From Erythroxylum novogranatense (lineage: Eukaryota > Streptophyta > Magnoliopsida > Malpighiales > Erythroxylaceae): a stretch of 64,000 bases of DNA. A program made the position numbers and the translations under genes. The notes beneath the pieces are model-generated. The model made no database searches and was not told the origin of the DNA. It saw only the letters and a list, made by a program, of their open reading frames with translations. The stretch lies in assembly GCA_029891385.1 (NCBI GenBank), contig JAIWQS010000054.1, forward strand, positions 62,001 through 126,000, read 5' to 3'. How positions within the stretch are numbered: position 1 is the stretch's first letter; each line of letters opens with the position of its first letter. Positions 12,590-22,890 of this stretch are shown in pieces.

Positions 12590-12935
12590 CAATCTCCTTG
12601 TAATTAGTATCATTCCATAAAACCAAAAGCTTTCTTACTTAGCCAAAAAGCATGCATACAATATGCCAAAATGATATTTAACTCTTTTTTATCAATCTAC
12701 TTATAATTAATATCATTCCATAAGACCAAAAAGTATTGTTACTTAGCCAAAAAGCATGCATACAATATGCCAATAATGTATGCATAGGAAAAGAAGTATG
12801 CAACAATATAATGGATATGCCCATAAATATACAATATGCCAATAATGTGTGCATAGGAAAAGAAGTATACAACAATATAATGCATATGCCCATAAATATA
12901 CCATATGCCAATAATGTATGCATAGGAGAAGAAGT
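12590..12935. repeat. Overlapping tandem repeats
   Basis: A unit of about 120 bp beginning around 'tatcaatctccttgtaattagtatcattccataa' occurs twice (about 12585 and 12690). It is followed by about three copies of a roughly 67-bp unit containing 'caatatgccaataatgt(a/g)tgcatagg'. ORFs on both strands here are repeat translations, not genes. Confidence 0.7.
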
Positions 12936-13057
12936 TTGTTGCATTTCTTCTATTTTGATGTTACAAATCTTACTATTCTATACATATGTACAAATGTAGT
13001 TTATGATCGTTATATTGTTTTCTTTTTGCAGACAGTTTTGTTTACAAATTTGGAGTC

Positions 13058-14177
13058 AATGGATCATGATCATATAATTAAGTGTCTGGCTTTGCTTGAG
13101 ATTTTGAAAGGGCAATTGGATCTGACGAGAATGGTTATGTTCATATGCTTTTAAATATACACCAAAAAACGGCGTAGAAGTGAAAATGCGAGAGGTAGTA
13201 GGGCATTGATAGTACCAAATAGGGAAGCCAATATAGATAGGATTTTGCATAAGGGTGATAGGAATAGCCAGTGGGATATAAGGATGGACAATAATGCATT
13301 TACATTGTTAAGTGAGATGCTTCAGGTCAATGGTGGGTTGACGAATACGGGCCATGTGTCCATTGAAGAAAAAGTTTTAATCTTCCTTAGAATATTAGCA
13401 CAAAATGAATCTAATAGAGTATTGCAAGTTCGGTTTATGAGGTCTGGAGAGACAATAAGTAGGGTCTTCTATAGTGTGTTGAAGGTTGTAATCAAGCTTC
13501 AACATCTGTTGTTGGTCAAGCCCATACCAACTCCTGAGGATTGCACAAACACTAGATGGAAATGGTTTAAGGTTAGTAAATTTATTTAGCGACAATACAT
13601 TTTCTAATTTAGCTTCATTAAATTAGTTAACCATAACTTTGTTTTGTTTGGAATTTTAAACAAAGGGTTGCCTTGGTGCTCTAGATGGGACCTATATAGA
13701 CATAATAGTTCCCCACGCAGACAAGCCTAGATACCGAGGTAGAAAAGGGAGAATATGCACTAATGTGATAGGAGTGTGTGACAAGAACTTAAACTTTGTT
13801 TATGTTCTTGCGGGATGGAAGGGTTCAGCAGCGGATTCAAGGGTTCTGCATGATGTTGTTAGTAGGCCTAATGGACTGCAAGTTCCCAGGGATATGTAAG
13901 AAACGATTTGTTAAAAATTTGTAATTTGTTTTTTACCGTATGATTACATATACAATAGTAATAGTGTCATTTGTTTATAGGAAATTATTATTTAGTAGAT
14001 GCTGGCTACACCAATGGTCCTGGTTTTCTTGCACTTTTTAGAGGCACAAGATACTATATTCAAGAGTGGGCAAGAGATGGGAGGGCACTTAGGAATCCAG
14101 AAGAGCTCTTTAATAAGAGACACTCGTTTGTCAGAAATGTAATTGAACGTGCATTTAGTTTACCGAAAAAAAGATGA
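13058..14177 (+). pseudogene. PIF/Harbinger transposase, degenerate, intron-containing
   Basis: Recognisable as a DDE_4-type Harbinger nuclease. An N-terminal segment at 13206-13571 (TLLSEMLQVNGGL, ILAQNESNRVLQVRF, RSGETISRVF) is followed by a plausible GT-AG intron (13572-13665). The catalytic segment then starts GCLGALDGTYIDI, with the first Asp in ALDGTY, and continues to GWKGSAADSRVLHD with the second Asp (13666-13899). A third segment (about 13981-14177) reads YYLVDAGYTNGPGFL and RNVIERAFSLPKKR. A stop near 13155 interrupts the N-terminus, and the usual KKRW position ends in TGA at 14177, so the C-terminus is lost. As read it cannot make a full transposase. Confidence 0.85.
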
Positions 14178-14293
14178 AAAATCCTAAGAAATCCATCTTT
14201 CTATCCAGCATCCACTCATGTTCTAACAAGTTTCAAATAACATGTTAATTACTCATTGATGGAAATGGTTTGACATTGCATGATTTAGGTGCA

Positions 14294-15263
14294 ATGTCAC
14301 GGGTTTCGACAGATGATAAGACAGACGCATTTGTTACCTTCTTGGAGGATGCAGTTGTTGCTGGACATAGAACTGATAATGGACAATTTAAGTCCGGGAC
14401 TTTCCAATTACTTGCTAGACTGATGGTTGAGAAGTTTCTTGGGTGTGGAATTGAGAAGAGGCATATACAAAATAAACATAAGAGGCTTAAGGAAAAAATA
14501 TCAGACAACATATGCCATGTTGCAATGTAGTGGCTTTGGGTGGAATGAAAGCAAGCAATGTGTTGAGGTAGACAACAAGCAAGTGCTTGATGAATGGATA
14601 AGGGTCGATTGTTTATACACGCATGTTAATGAATTAGACATTGTGTATCATGCTAACAACCATGTTTGAATTTTTTTCTAGAAACACCCTAATAAGTACT
14701 ATACCCCTGGCAAGTCGTTCCCAGTTTACCCTAGACTTGAGTATGTCTTTGGGAAAGACAGAGCCACAGGTGCAGCTGCAATTGACCCTGGGGATGCAGC
14801 TGCTCAGTTTGTGAATGATGAAAATGAAGGGAATGCACCAGCAGCTTCACCACCTCTTGCTGAGCCGTTGTCTGAACCAGTTCCAGTGGATACACCCGTT
14901 GCAACTGCTTCTGTTCTTGCAACTGATTCTGTCGCCTCCTCTTCCAACACAGACGGGAACCAACAAAGTAGAGGGAAAAGGAAGATCAGGGATAATGAAG
15001 TGTTAAAAAGCCTTGTTGCCACATTTGTCCGTGCAGCTGACTACAATATTAGGAGTGCACAGATCATTGTAGATGCTATTGGTGTGGGGCCACAAATTCC
15101 CCAGATAGGTGACAAGCTTGGGAGATTGGGTTTCTCCATTGAAGAGGTTGTTAGGGCTCTCCACATCTTCTCAAGGAATCCTCATGCGGGTAATCTTTTC
15201 TGGGGTGTAAATGCAGCCCAAAAACAGGCTTATGTGCGGAGCCTGTTAGATATGGATCATTGA
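14294..15263 (+). pseudogene. Harbinger partner ORF: Myb/SANT-like DNA-binding protein
   Basis: The start is MSRVSTDDKTDAFVTFLEDA, followed by FKSGTFQLLARLM and NKHKRLKEK. This matches the Myb/SANT-like domain (Myb_DNA-bind_3) that accompanies plant Harbinger transposases and helps recruit them to DNA and the nucleus. Within the A-run near 14494 the frame must change to continue into SGFGWNESKQCVEVD, consistent with one extra A. A probable intron ends at ttctag (about 14681), and the rest reads KHPNKYYTPGKSFP, then FGKDRATGA. An open 150-codon stretch (14811-15263) follows with a Ser/Pro/Ala-rich linker, a basic RGKRKIRD patch and an alpha-helical C-terminus ending LLDMDH. Apart from the single shift it is well preserved. 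Confidence 0.8.
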
Positions 15264-15515
15264 CTTTATTATTGAAGTTTCTAATTTGTATGTTTATCTT
15301 AACTATTATATGCACATCTATGATGGTAACTATACATTGAACTTAACTGATTTGTGCTAGTACCATGTGATGTTGACTAATGAGATGATATATTTTGGAC
15401 TGTGTTTGTACACATTTTTATCAATGACAAATGGTTGGGTTTTAATTTATTTAATGTTTACATTTTCTGTATGTTTATGATTATGATATGATTCATTTGC
15501 AAGTACAAGAATAAT

Positions 15516-15881
15516 ATGGGCAGGTACAACTTCTATGTTGTCTTCGTTGGACGTCAAGTAGGAATTTTCACAAATTGGGATGACATCAAATTGGTAAATG
15601 CGGGCTTTCCAAATGCTAGATTGAAGGGCTTTCGGACCTTGGTTGAAGTAGAAACTGCTTATGCCATGGATCAAAACAGGAGCAGTCATCCAAACGTGAA
15701 AATTCTTCCTCCTGCCAATGAACCCTCACCAATCCCGCTTCAATTTTCACTGCCAACATATGAAGAACCAAATGCAGTTGCAACATTGAACCAAAAAATG
15801 GCATGGAGTCAAGCATTTTTACTAATTGCTCTTGGGGTCATTTTGGGAATTATTATTAAGGACATTCTCAATAAATTTTAA
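15516..15881 (+). CDS. 121-aa RNase H1 N-terminal/viroplasmin-like protein with membrane tail
   Basis: Intact ORF. Residues 6-50 (YNFYVVFVGRQVGIFTNWDD ... VNAGFPNARLKGFRT, then EVETAYAM) match the small RNA/DNA-hybrid-binding fold found at the N-terminus of RNase H1 and in the 'viroplasmin' family (PF01693). A Pro-rich linker (about 58-90) follows, then a hydrophobic segment AFLLIALGVILGIII near the C-terminus ending KDILNKF, which looks like a tail anchor. It lies 252 bases after the Myb-like ORF on the same strand. It may be a third gene of the Harbinger element, a captured host exon, or an exon of an unrecognised gene. I saw no RNase H catalytic domain after it. Confidence 0.6.
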   Translation: MGRYNFYVVFVGRQVGIFTNWDDIKLVNAGFPNARLKGFRTLVEVETAYAMDQNRSSHPNVKILPPANEPSPIPLQFSLPTYEEPNAVATLNQKMAWSQAFLLIALGVILGIIIKDILNKF

Positions 15882-15992
15882 GGCTTCAATGTAATTAAAG
15901 CAATGAATGCTTAGATGTTTTTTTAAATTATTATGTTTTTCTCCTTCTTGGTTGTCGAAGCTATGTGAACCTATTATGTAATTAATTTTATT
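15882..15992. other. Spacer between third ORF and solo LTR
   Basis: AT-rich, ending in the TSD copy ttatt (15988-15992). I looked for a Harbinger terminal inverted repeat here and after 20371 and could not identify one. Confidence 0.5.
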
Positions 15993-16662
15993 TGTAGCAT
16001 CCCACTCCCGACGAGACCCGAACCCGATATCCATGGTGATATCCGAGCCGTGACCCATGAGGGTGGCGTCTAGAACATTCATTACCTTATTAACAAAAAT
16101 CGATGACATTTTTTTTTTTCTTTCAAAACATTAGAGTGCGAAAACAAACATTGACTTGGCCCAATTATAACAAAACACTTTCAAAAATTAAACCATTTCA
16201 CTGATAAAACAATTTCAATCATTATTAGCACTCATTAGTGCTCGGTCACTTTATACAATTACATGTAAACAATTGGGCCTACTAAATACCAAATTAATAC
16301 ACGAATGCAGACACGGACGATTAATCGATCCCGATTCGACACTCTGTCTTGCTAGCGAGAGCGTACTCTCGTGTGTCCAACGAGGTACTCTCCATTTCTG
16401 AAAATAGATGCAATGTTGGGTGAGTTTGCGAACTCAGTGAGAAACCATCATCGATGGTTCACCCAACTCATGCATATCCACACAATCACACAATATTGTA
16501 TATATATCATAAACAAGAAATCACAGGCACTCAATTTCACATTTTATAAGGCAATAAGCCTTTCACACAATTCACATTAAACATTCATTTATGCAGTGTG
16601 CATGTGACTCTTTCATTTTCTTTCGTTGTTGTGACCGTGCGCCTGAGCTCATATACGTTGAG

Positions 16663-17178
16663 CCATTGGCTCTGAAACATTGGGCTTAAAGCCCTGAAAC
16701 GTTGGGCATAGCCCTGATCATCGAGTCGAGGCTCGGAATACGTTGGGCACGAGGCCCTGTGCGTTGAGCTTAAAGCTCTGAAATCGGTGGCGACACCGGT
16801 CACAACTGCCATTATCTGATCATTTACTATGCATGAATGCACATGTCATTTTCCAATATCCAATTATCGCATTTTTATTTCCAATTCCAATTAATTACTA
16901 TTTCCGATCATTTTCCAATGTCCCGGACCATTGGCTCAAACATTGGGCTTAAAGCCTCAAACGTTGGGCATAGCCACGATCATCGAGTCGAGGCTCTAAT
17001 ACGTTGAGCACGAGGTCCCGTGCGTTGAGCTTAAAGCTCGAAATCGGTGGCGACCGGTCACAACTGCCATTATCGATCATTTACTATGCATGAATGCACA
17101 TGTCATTTTCCAATATCCAATTATCGCATTTTATTTCCAATTCCAATTAATTACTATTTCCGATCATTTTCCAATGTC
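16663..17178. repeat. Tandem duplication inside solo LTR, about 265 bp x 2
   Basis: Copy 1 (about 16663-16927) and copy 2 (about 16928-17178) share nearly all bases, from 'ccattggctc' to 'ttttccaatgtcc'. Most differences are missing bases at CTG in copy 2: 'attatctgatcat' against 'attatcgatcat', 'gctctgaaatcgg' against 'gctcgaaatcgg', and 'ccctgtgcg' against 'cccgtgcg'. Confidence 0.85.
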
Positions 17179-17919
17179 CTCGGACTTTTAGTCTGGTATT
17201 TCATTCCCATGCATTTACCTTTCGTTTCACTACCACATTTACAATTCAATTTACTAATCTATCACATTACTAATGCATTCTCACGCACTTATTCTCATTT
17301 GCACTTCAATATCACAATCCAATATTTCGAACACCCGTGGTCGAAATTAATCAAATCAATCAATCACATATATCCATCCTTACTTCCTCATGGCAATCAA
17401 TGCATATAATTAATAAACACATAAGGTTGAGAAACCAACTAGGTTACTCACCTATTACTCCGAGCTAATCGGGAAGTTTCCGCCCGTCGGTCCGACGACG
17501 CCCACGAGCCTCTATAAGAAACAGAGAAAGAACGAGTCACTACTGATGCCATTTGTGCACATGTAGGTGAAATATGCATGTTCATGAATTTTCCGCCCTA
17601 AATCCAAATTTCCCATAACAAAATCCGTCTAAAATTAGAAACCTATTGGCGCCGACGGTATAATTCGGACCTCTATAGGTCCCCGATTAAACAAAGCAGT
17701 GATTAAAGGCTCCGCTACAGGGGCCACGCCAATTCTCGTCCAAAATTCCCAATTTCTCACAAAATGAAATTAAATGTTCAACGAATCCGATGCCTCAAGA
17801 ATCAGGTCAATCGGAGGTCGGACGGAAAAGAAATTGACAAAAGAAGCATGAAATCTCAAATAATCTTGTTAAAAAGAAAATAATAAAATAAATAAAATAA
17901 AAACAAAATTAAGGTCAGC

Positions 17920-18045
17920 CTCGCTGGCGACGTCTCGCCCAGCGGGCTGACGCTCTTCAGCCTCGTCGCTAGGCTAGGCGTAAGCCTAGCGACGCCCCTC
18001 GTAAGCCTGCCAATCCTTAGAGGCGTCGCCTAGTGACAGGCGTGT
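17920..18045. repeat. CG-rich block with perfect 12-bp inverted repeat
   Basis: At the position where the related LTRs carry CGTCGCGACG arrays, this LTR has a different GC-rich block. It includes cgtcgctaggct / 7-base loop / agcctagcgacg (17964-17994). Confidence 0.8.
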
Positions 18046-20460
18046 CCATTTCTATTTCGATTCTTTTTTTTCTATTTTTCAATCCAATTTTCAACACCCA
18101 TAATTCATTGCACACAATTCAGAAAATTACCCACTATATCTCGTTGGAAAGATCATGAAACGCCTACAATTCTCAAGAAGACCCTAAAATCAATTTCACC
18201 CTTAAGGGTGTCAAAATCCTTCAAAGCTACTGCCTACTCAAATCCCATTAAAACAGAACAATACATTACAAATTCCTTAACTCTCTGATTCTTCAGCCAA
18301 AATTACCACATAAATATGCTCAATAATTTCACAATGTCATCTACAACTTTCATGAACAACCCAAAATCAAATTCCATTGATAAACAAGTCAATTAATTCA
18401 CTCAATGTTGCTGTCCTGAAATCATTCAATTTGAGCAGTACACTTATAACAAGCATAACTCCCTGTACACAAGTCAGAAAATCAGAACTTTATATCCCTG
18501 AAAAGATAAATCCTCAAACTTCAATTTTCATGAAGAACTCAATTTCCAATTTAATTTCTAACCATTTCAAAACTGTCATGCAAGTTACTGCCATGATCAG
18601 CAATTCCTAACCTAATGCAGGATCAGTTTTTGCAAAATCATAACTCCCAACTCTGACCTCTAAAAATTATATGCCATAACTAATTTTCAAGATAATTTCT
18701 GACTCTACAACTTTTCAGAAGTTCACTCACACCAATTCAGTCCACAAAAATTGCTAAAATTGCTCCCAAGCAGAAAGCTCACAAAATCAACACTTTGACT
18801 AGGTTTCTCCAAAAAGCATAAAACCAATCAATAGTAATCAGTTCATATCTCCCAATATACAACTCGAAAATTAACAAGATCAGTGGCAATGGAAAGCTAA
18901 CTCAATATTCCTCAACTTTCATACAGACCATTTTTCCTAGTTCCATACCAATTAATTTAGAAAAATCAACAAAACACATTAGTCATACTTGCGGTTACTG
19001 TTCACAGGCAATAAAACAGTAACTTTCCATGCAAAATTTCGCCCTTCTAGCATTACAATTTAACAACACCTATTTCACACAAAATTGTAGCCAACATCCC
19101 AAAGTTTAATTGGGCACAAACTTCACCTAATTTGCACAACTACACAATAAGTTATGATCAAAACATTCCAACAGGTCAAACACCAATTTTCCAGATTTCA
19201 ACATTACCCTAACTCCTATCACTTCTAACATCAATAACACATCACTAAGCATCCAATTATACCTCTCATTAAACCACAAATTCATCACAACATATACTTA
19301 TATAATTATTCAAAAGTTGGCAGCACCCACATAACCAACTTCCATCTTGTATTTCCATTCATTAAGCACCACAAATATCATTAACAATATCACTTTCCCA
19401 TTCTTTAACTACCATAACCAATTCCTTCACACAAGCATGCATTAAACCCATTCAAGCCTACCCTTATCATCATGAAATAAATGCATAAATGCTTCCCATA
19501 ATGGCTTCTAACTACTAAAAGCATAAAAACAAACATCAATTACTCACCAATCAAGTTGCAAGTTCCAATTGCTTCAAATCTTCAAGTCTTTAACACTTTC
19601 AACTTATAACACTTAGAACAACCTACCACTCCTCCACCCATACATATTAGCTTCTTGACAAGGCTTAAGCTAGCAAGTGAAGGAAGAAGGAACAAAAGAA
19701 GTAGACAAGCAAGCTTCTATAAGAAGAAAGAACAATCACCAAAGAAGGAGAAAGGAAAGCACACCAAGGAAGGAGAAACCAAGTTTCGGATGGGAGGTGG
19801 AAGGATGGCTTTCTAAAGCTATTTATCTTATATTTTGCAAAGGGGAAGGTCGTAGATGCTAAAGAAGATGGGACAAAACTCATTAATGAGGAGAACACAT
19901 GGCATTATAATGAAGAAAAGATAAAATGAATTAAACCCAATTAATTAAGCACTAATCCCACTTAAGCTCTAAACATGGCACTAACATAATTCCCACAATT
20001 ATTTATTCACTAATCTCATGCCATTAGGCAATCTTTTCAATACAAAAAGGCTCACTCAATGATCGGTTAGAATTTTTGATGCAGGCAAGAACCCCAAAAA
20101 TTCGGAAAAATTTCCATAAATACCTAAAATATAAAACAATTTTATGACTCTCAAATAATTTTCAAATACAACATTCACATAAATTTTACAAAAGATCCCA
20201 ATTAGACACTTATGCTTAAATGTCATGAATGCATGTATACCATGCATGTGCAAAACAATCATCGTTATAGAGGCTATATAATGTATGTTCATGCGCGATA
20301 TAATCCAATTCTCCTAACCCGTCCCAAATTACCAATAAACCCTTCCTATGGGAGATGGGATGTTTATTATTAATGTTTAGATGTTTTATTAAATTATTTT
20401 GTCCTAACTAATAAGAAGAAGATAATTAATTTTGTATAATTATTAAACAATAGGAAAACT

Positions 20461-20479
20461 AATAATAATAATAATAATA

Positions 20480-20515
<36 letters not shown>

Positions 20516-20527
20516 ATGATGATGATT

Positions 20528-20559
<32 letters not shown>

Positions 20560-20631
20560 AATGAAAATAATAATAATAATAAGAAGAAGAAGAAGAAGGA
20601 GAAGGAGGAGGAGGGAGGAGAAGAAGAAGAT
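20461..20631. repeat. Compound microsatellite (AAT)n(ATT)n(ATG)n(AAG)n
   Basis: Consecutive trinucleotide runs: AAT 20461-20479, ATT to about 20512, ATG to about 20560, AAT to about 20580, then AAG/AGG to 20631. A poly-Ile ORF across it is an artefact. Confidence 0.95.
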
Positions 20632-20929
20632 AATCAATTATGTATAATATTTATAATCATAATAATAATACTTACAATAATAATAATAATAATTACAAAA
20701 TAATATATAATAATTGATAATAAAAGCATTGACAATAATTAATAATACTAATAATTATTATTTTTATTGTTATTACAAAATTTATAATAAATCTTACTAA
20801 TAATAAAAACAATAATTAATAATAATAATCATCATCATTATAATAACATAATTAAATTTGTATAACAAATATCATATTAAAATAATAACAATAACAAATA
20901 CTAGTCATAATAGGTACAAAATTTTAATT

Positions 20930-20989
<60 letters not shown>

Positions 20990-21289
20990 GCAATAATCAC
21001 ACAACTGAAAATTTATTAGAGTTACAAGTTAATAATAACATAATTAAATATTGTAAAATAAATATTGATACAATTATAACATGATCATGAATTACATCTA
21101 CTCTTCATATTATACTATATAGGCATTTACGTCATTAACATTTTTTTGTTTCATCCTAAGAATCAAACACATTTCGCCCCGTGACGAATACAATTTTTTT
21201 CTGTTATGTCCGTTGCAACCAAACATCTCACCGCTTGATTCAATTGCGATCGATCGTTTTATTCTCGTTAAAATCTCGTCCCGTCTCTG
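20632..21289. repeat. AT-rich spacer with (AAT)n microsatellite
   Basis: Strongly AT-rich, with an uninterrupted (AAT)n run at about 20932-20988. No gene recognised. Sequence changes character near 21120-21290, just before the LINE ORF1 similarity starts. Confidence 0.8.
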
Positions 21290-21296
21290 CATGTTG

Positions 21297-22110
21297 AAGA
21301 CGCTAATGGTTACCCACATCCTTTGGAAGTTCCAATTTCTCATATCTTCTTATGGGTTCAACTACATGGACTATGTCCTGGATATCGATCGGCCTACGTC
21401 CTCGAAAAATTAGGTAACCAACTAGGGACGTTTGTCAAAGGTAACCTGAAAAATTTTACAAACACAACTCGACCTTATTTCCAGGTGCGAGTGAAGTGGG
21501 CCATTGACAAACCAATTAGAACCTCATCGAAGTTGAGGATGGAAGTGGATTTGGATGGGGTTCTTGGTTTCAATGGTATATGAGCGACTTCCCGGATTTT
21601 GTTTTATCTATGACATTATTGGGCATGGGGAGAAGTTTTGCCCCGTACCAGTCCTGACCAATGCAGCGGTGGTGCAAAGAAAGTATGGCCTGCATCTTCA
21701 AACTCCCACCCACAAACCCTAGATGAATATAGGGTCCAGATGGCTTAAGGATGAAGAATTCTATGGTCTGGGTCACTCAACTGGTGATAGCAATCAGCCT
21801 CCCAATGGAAGTCGAGGTGGCGTTAGTACTTCCCCAATGAGAGATGTGCAGGCTGAGGCCTCTTGGGGTACAAATTCGAGGGAAGGAGTGCATCATTGAG
21901 GGGATAGGGGAGCGATTTTGGGTGGGACAGCAGGACACTCACATGGGAAGGAAGGGGTGTCCACTAACAACAGTGTTGTTGTTAGTGATCCAAAGTGACG
22001 ATGTACAGGCAAGGCAGAAGAGCGTACCGACCACCTGAAGCTGGTTGTGCAGATTGAAGCTCATCTGGTTCCCACAGCTAATACCACGATGGGCTCTAGT
22101 TCCCAGACCC
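21297..22110 (+). pseudogene. LINE ORF1 (DUF4283 and CCHC-like knuckle), broken
   Basis: PISHIFLWVQLHGLCPGYRS and LGNQLGTFVKGNLKNF (about 21325-21455) match the DUF4283 region of plant LINE ORF1 proteins. The knuckle at about 21590-21645 reads CFIYDIIGHGEKFC. The second Cys of CX2CX4HX4C is Tyr, and the segment is in a different frame from the part before it. ORF1 proteins bind element RNA. The rest to 22110 contains stops and no further domain. Confidence 0.75.
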
Positions 22111-22114
22111 GCCG

Positions 22115-22890
22115 ACATCCATGAGTCTCTTAAGCTGGAATTGCTGCGAGCTCGGCAACCCTCATGCAGTTTAGAATTTAATGCAACTGGTTAGGGAACG
22201 AAGGTCGAACTTTATTTTCCTTGTCAAAACTTTATGTAATTCTATTAAGATCAATGATATAAAGACTCTTTTAGCTTATGATGATTTCTTTTGTGTTGAT
22301 AATTCTGGTCGTAGAGGTGGGTTAGCCTTACTGTGGAAGGGAGTTAATTGTATGCATTTATTGGGTTCCTCCCAACACTTTATTGATGTGCATGTTTCAC
22401 TACAAGGAGTTGTCCTATGGTGTATTACTGGTTTTTATTGTTAGGCGAACAAAATGAGGCGAGAAGAGACATGGGAACAATTAATCCATTTATCATCGAT
22501 TTCAGCTCTATCTTGGGTTTATATTGGTGATTTCAACGACATCCTTTTTCAGTCAGAAAAGAGAGGGGGACTACGACAACCAGCTACCTTGTTCAATGGC
22601 TTTCGGCATGTAGTAATGGAAGTTGGTCTTTCTTACTTGCATTTGGACGGGTATCCTTTTACGTCGGACAATGGTAGGATAGGGGAGGACTATGTTGAAG
22701 CTAAATTAGATCAATGTTTAGCTTCGGATAGCTGGCTCGACAACTTTTCTTTATATAAAGGGTCGGTTCTTGATCTATCTACGTCGAATAATCTCCCTTT
22801 ATTGCTTCAATTTCAAATTTATGTTTTAAGGAAATATGTGCATCTTTTTCGGTTTGAAAATCGTTGGTCCAAGGAACCTGACTGTTGACT
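22115..22890 (+). pseudogene. LINE ORF2 endonuclease domain, broken
   Basis: It begins SLLSWNC near 22120, the usual start of AP-like endonucleases in plant LINEs. Next come FLVKTLCNS (the catalytic E of the usual L-x-E-T-K is replaced by V-K-T), VDNSGRRGGLALLWK, ITGFYC, then WVYIGDFNDILFQSEKRGG with catalytic GDFN (about 22515-22565). The domain ends near LDQCLASDSWL. Stops at 22442 and 22886 interrupt it. This domain nicks target DNA for insertion. Confidence 0.8.

Larger units (their letters stand above)
15993..20366 (-). mobile_element. Solo chromovirus LTR, 4.4 kb
   Basis: It starts TGTAGCATCCCACTCCCG and ends GGGATGTTTA (terminal CA changed to TA). The 5-bp TSD TTATT lies on both sides (15988-15992 and 20367-20371), which shows a complete insertion reduced to one LTR. 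It belongs to the same family as the LTRs at 37598 and 58299, as judged by the 5' 150 bases, the 'tgttgggtgagtttgcgaactcagtgagaaaccatcatcgatgg' region, the 'gagctaa..gaagtt' region and the end. It is about 1.4 kb longer than them. It contains a 265-bp tandem duplication (16663-17178) and extra AT-rich sequence at about 18050-19600. No coding sequence. Confidence 0.9.

Noticed and set aside
12678..12999. ORFs on both strands with repeated peptides (HTLLAY..., YANNVCIGKEV...)
   Set aside because: Translations of tandem DNA repeats.
17920..18045. CRISPR-like or rRNA-like GC-rich segment
   Set aside because: No regular spacer structure and no rRNA similarity; it sits at the LTR array position.
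20367..20420. Similarity of 'tgtttagatgttttattaaatta' after the solo LTR to 'tgcttagatgtttttttaaatta' at about 15909 as element ends
   Set aside because: The copies are in direct, not inverted, orientation and AT-rich; not enough to call Harbinger termini.
20443..20637. Minus-strand ORF of poly-Ile and Leu
   Set aside because: It is the translation of a trinucleotide microsatellite.
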